A DNA stretch of 64,000 bases, from positions 1,013,048 through 1,077,047 of the forward strand of contig NZ_JAFKCU010000001.1 of NCBI RefSeq assembly GCF_017254845.1. The letters are read 5' to 3'. How positions within the stretch are numbered: the stretch's first letter is position 1; each line of letters begins with the position of its first letter. The position numbers were made by a program, and so were the translations under genes. The stretch comes from Algoriphagus pacificus. GTDB lineage: Bacteria; Bacteroidota; Bacteroidia; Cytophagales; Cyclobacteriaceae. Positions 61,549 through 64,000 of the stretch are shown here, one piece after another. The notes beneath the pieces were generated by a model, which saw only the letters and a list, made by a program, of their open reading frames with translations, was not told where the DNA came from and did not search any database.

Positions 61549-62784
61549 ATGGTAGCCGGTACTTCATTTGGAGTAGGGTTTTCAGAGTCCTCTGACTCTC
61601 GGAAGGCCGGGATTCAGGCTTCAAAGGAAGCATTAGCCAAAGCTGAACTTACTCATGGAGAGGTTCAGCTTTGTTTTTTGTTTTGCACATCCCGTCATGA
61701 TCCTGTTGATTTTTTTGAAGGGGTGAAATCATGTCTGGGACCTAATACTCAATATTTCGGAGGCTTTGCCAATGGAACCTGTACCAATGAGGAATTGGGC
61801 TATGATGGATATCAAACTGTGGTAGGTCTTTTGGGCAACTCAGAAATTAAGTTTGATCTACTGATCGAGGAGGGAATCGGATTTCATGAATATGAAACCG
61901 GAAAGGCTCTTGGAGAAAAAATTGCTGCAAAAAATTACGCGAAGGATCCTCAGATTTTATTGCTTTTTGATGCAGTAAACCGACTGGAAGGCCGTTTTAG
62001 GATGAATTATGGGACACCTTTTATTCAAGGAATGAATGAAAGTTTTGACCAATGGCCTAATATAATCGGAGCCCGAATGTTGGGTGACATGAAATTTAAA
62101 CCAACGCGGCAGTGGTGTGGAAAGGAAATGAGCCAAAATGCGGCGATGGCTTTGATATTTAGTGGGAATATCCGGATTGATACCCAAATTATGCATGGCT
62201 GTCAACCGGCAAGTGCCTATCACAAGGTAACATCCACCAAAGGAGCGAGTATTTTGGAACTGGATCATAAGCCAGCATTGGATGTAGTTGGAAGTATTTT
62301 GGGAGATGATCTTTTGGCTAACCCTCAAGAGCTGAAGTTTTTTGTCACCATGGGAAAAAATATGGGAGACAAATGGGAATCTTATAATCCCGGTAATTAT
62401 ATCAACCGAATGTGTGTGGGGGTGGATCCTGAGTCGAAAGGCTTATTTATGGCGGAAATTGATATTGAGGAAGGAACCGAGGTTCAATTGATGCGGAGAA
62501 GTTTTGAGATGGAGTATGTTTATAAAAGGACCAGAAAACTGATTGAAAAAATCAAATCCGAAAACAGAAAAATTATTTTTGGGATGTACATCAATTGTTC
62601 TGGTCGCGCAGCAGCTTACTCCAATCACACAGATGAAGATGTCCGACACGTACAAGAAGCAATAAATGGGGAATTTCCATTACTTGGGATCTATGAAGCG
62701 GGCGAACTTGCAGTGATAAAAAATGAGTTGCAAGTATTAGATTGGACAGGTTTATTTTGCCTTTTCAGTGAAGAAATGGTTTGA
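61549..62784 (+). CDS. FIST-domain sensor protein
   Basis: 411 residues. The N-terminal half is a FIST_N domain (VAGTSFGVGFSESSDSRKAG, GEVQLCFLFCTSRHDP, YFGGFANGTCTNE) and the C-terminal half a FIST_C domain (CQPASAYHKVT, and the hallmark FGMYINCSGRAAAYSNHTDED). FIST proteins are thought to bind small ligands such as amino acids and pass the signal to other domains. No signal peptide, so cytoplasmic. It lies between OsmC and an adenylate cyclase, with 5 bases before the cyclase ATG, and so may feed its ligand signal to cAMP synthesis; this link is an inference. Confidence 0.9.
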   Translation: MVAGTSFGVGFSESSDSRKAGIQASKEALAKAELTHGEVQLCFLFCTSRHDPVDFFEGVKSCLGPNTQYFGGFANGTCTNEELGYDGYQTVVGLLGNSEIKFDLLIEEGIGFHEYETGKALGEKIAAKNYAKDPQILLLFDAVNRLEGRFRMNYGTPFIQGMNESFDQWPNIIGARMLGDMKFKPTRQWCGKEMSQNAAMALIFSGNIRIDTQIMHGCQPASAYHKVTSTKGASILELDHKPALDVVGSILGDDLLANPQELKFFVTMGKNMGDKWESYNPGNYINRMCVGVDPESKGLFMAEIDIEEGTEVQLMRRSFEMEYVYKRTRKLIEKIKSENRKIIFGMYINCSGRAAAYSNHTDEDVRHVQEAINGEFPLLGIYEAGELAVIKNELQVLDWTGLFCLFSEEMV

Positions 62785-62789
62785 ATCCA

Positions 62790-64000
62790 ATGAGCGAAGA
62801 ATCGAAAGACATTTTATTGGCAGAATTGCAAAGGCAAGTTGATTACTATCGACAGCTTTCCGATGAAGTTGCTGGACAAAATATCCGAAGTGACTCTCAG
62901 ATTTCGCTCCTGAAGAGAAAGCTCATTCAGAAAGAAAATGGGTTTACGATTCTTTCGGCACTTCATGATGCCTTTGGCCATCAGATTTATGAAGACAATT
63001 TTTTCACAAATACCCTAGAACTGATTAATACCACCTTAAAAATGGACAAAACGGTGGTTCTTTGGGAATTGAGTGGGCATTCAAAAGGCTTTAGCCCCAA
63101 ATTCCATATGGGGTACGAGCGAGAAGAAGTGGACTTGATTCATAACAGACAGTTGGATTTTTTGATCGAGGAAAGCCCAGTAATGAGGCCTTTTCTTGCT
63201 AACAAAAACACGAGAAGCAACAGTCTTATAGAGCAGCTTCGAGAAACTTTAATCCTACCATTTTTTATTGCTGTTCCAATCCGGATGCGTAATAAAATCA
63301 TCGCTTGGATGGTGACCGGACGCGAAAAAGAGGCTTGGCCATTTTACCCTCCGCTAGATGAAGGGGATTTGGATACCTTGATTTCTATCTCTGGATTTTT
63401 GGAAGCCGGTCTTTCAAATAGCAGTCTGTATGCGAGTTTGGAGAAAGCGAACAAGGAGCTGGAAGCCTATAATCATGAATTGGAGCAGCGAGTGGCTGAG
63501 CGAACCAAAGATCTTAGAGCCAAAAACCTCGAATTGTTTGAGGAAAAGAAGCGTTCGGAAGATCTCTTGTTGAATATTTTACCGAAAGACACAGCAGACG
63601 AATTGAAGAAAAATGGCTTTGCCAAAGCCAAACTGCAGACAGACGCAACTGTCATGTTTACTGATTTTGTGAATTTCACAAAGTTTTCATCCCAGATTTC
63701 TTCTGAGGAATTAGTGGCCGAGTTGGATTTCTGTTTTAGGAATTTTGACATGATCACAACAAAATACGGTCTGGAAAAAATCAAAACCATCGGAGATGCC
63801 TACATGAGTGCCTGTGGTGTGACAGGGGAAACTGGATCTGCATCAGATGTGATTCGGGCTGGTATCGAAATGAGGGATTTTATAGAAGAATATGGAAGAG
63901 AAAAGCCAGCAGAACTTAAAGAGTATTTTAAAATTCGAGTTGGAATTAATACTGGGCCAGTAGTTGCCGGTGTGGTAGGTTTAAAGAAATTCTCCTTTGA
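62790..64000 (+). CDS. Class III adenylate cyclase, partial (runs off the window)
   Basis: At least 403 residues, open to the last base. The N-terminus (about 1-60) is a coiled coil (LAELQRQVDYYRQLSDEVAG), then a GAF-like domain (about 60-210: TVVLWELSGHS, FIAVPIRMRNKIIAWMVTG). A signalling helix (about 225-260) leads into NILPKDTADELKKNG and the cyclase domain from about 290. Metal-binding Asp are in VMFTDFVNFTKFS and in KTIGDAYM. Lys before TIGDAYM (IKTIGD) and not Glu favours ATP over GTP as substrate. IRVGINTGPVVAGVVG is the later conserved segment. It makes cyclic AMP. Operon with FIST and OsmC. Confidence 0.9.
   Translation, partial: MSEESKDILLAELQRQVDYYRQLSDEVAGQNIRSDSQISLLKRKLIQKENGFTILSALHDAFGHQIYEDNFFTNTLELINTTLKMDKTVVLWELSGHSKGFSPKFHMGYEREEVDLIHNRQLDFLIEESPVMRPFLANKNTRSNSLIEQLRETLILPFFIAVPIRMRNKIIAWMVTGREKEAWPFYPPLDEGDLDTLISISGFLEAGLSNSSLYASLEKANKELEAYNHELEQRVAERTKDLRAKNLELFEEKKRSEDLLLNILPKDTADELKKNGFAKAKLQTDATVMFTDFVNFTKFSSQISSEELVAELDFCFRNFDMITTKYGLEKIKTIGDAYMSACGVTGETGSASDVIRAGIEMRDFIEEYGREKPAELKEYFKIRVGINTGPVVAGVVGLKKFSF

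Noticed and set aside
61957-62328. 123-residue minus-strand frame
   Set aside because: It is antisense to the FIST gene, with no recognisable motif, while the FIST frame carries its family motifs.
1-64000. tRNA, rRNA, transposase or prophage genes
   Set aside because: No cloverleaf-like segment, rRNA core motif or transposase or phage protein could be recognised; only computational scans would be decisive.

Overview
The window looks like chromosome from a gliding-type Bacteroidota of the order Cytophagales, most likely a member of Cyclobacteriaceae close to Algoriphagus. This is inferred from protein families, not from a database search. The evidence is a GldB gliding lipoprotein, two PorP/SprF-type outer-membrane proteins around a SprB-repeat protein with a type-B gliding/T9SS C-terminal domain, many DUF6090-type membrane proteins, lipoproteins with Bacteroidota-style lipoboxes, near absence of Shine-Dalgarno sequences, and promoter-like TTTG / TAnnTTTG elements. 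I see no rRNA, tRNA, CRISPR array, IS element or prophage.

Layout. (1) 1-13.9 kb, all minus strand: a long co-directional block. Read in transcription order it holds an arylsulfatase, gamma-glutamyltransferase, an APC amino-acid permease, an S9 peptidase, an exported DsrE-like protein, an NTF2-like protein, and then a tandem array of six DUF6090-type single-span membrane proteins interrupted by a VOC lipoprotein. The array ends in a truncated seventh copy (577-684). The first four genes suggest peptide, gamma-glutamyl and sulfate-ester scavenging; the array is uncharacterised. (2) 13.9-18.1 kb, minus: a four-gene unit with a multi-span membrane protein, a Tat-exported intradiol dioxygenase fused to an extra C-terminal domain, a DUF3500 protein and a DUF418 membrane protein. 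(3) 18.1-23.5 kb, minus: a possible 33-aa membrane microprotein, a decayed methyltransferase fragment, a cyclic-nucleotide-binding/patatin phospholipase, a DUF3052 protein, a DmpA-type P1 peptidase and a secreted protein of unknown function.

(4) 23.9-41.3 kb, mainly plus: nth (endonuclease III), then an exopolysaccharide/O-antigen-like locus: asnB-type amidotransferase, a WbuB-like glycosyltransferase, a radical SAM/SPASM protein, SLBB export protein, Wzz-like chain-length protein, Wzx-like flippase, five further transferases or modifying enzymes, and a Wzy/WaaL-like membrane protein. Most of these genes overlap by a few bases. gldB lies inside the locus on the opposite strand. No initiating sugar-phosphate transferase, tyrosine kinase or sugar-nucleotide gene is present, so those steps must be encoded elsewhere. 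(5) 41.4-51.1 kb: housekeeping and stress genes (OsmC, RlmF, CIA30, SIMPL, M14 carboxypeptidase, dipeptide epimerase, an OmpR-type two-component system, lysA). (6) 51.3-55.8 kb, plus: porP - SprB-like adhesin - porP cassette. (7) 55.9-57.8 kb, minus: MscS channel, a lipoprotein and a small c-type cytochrome.

(8) 58.0-64.0 kb: a divergent block. On the minus strand is a VioB-type ferritin-like protein with an unrecognised 343-aa partner. On the plus strand is an OsmC protein, a FIST sensor and an adenylate cyclase that runs off the window end. The best candidates for undescribed biology are the DUF6090 array and the ferritin-like/partner pair facing the OsmC-FIST-cyclase operon.
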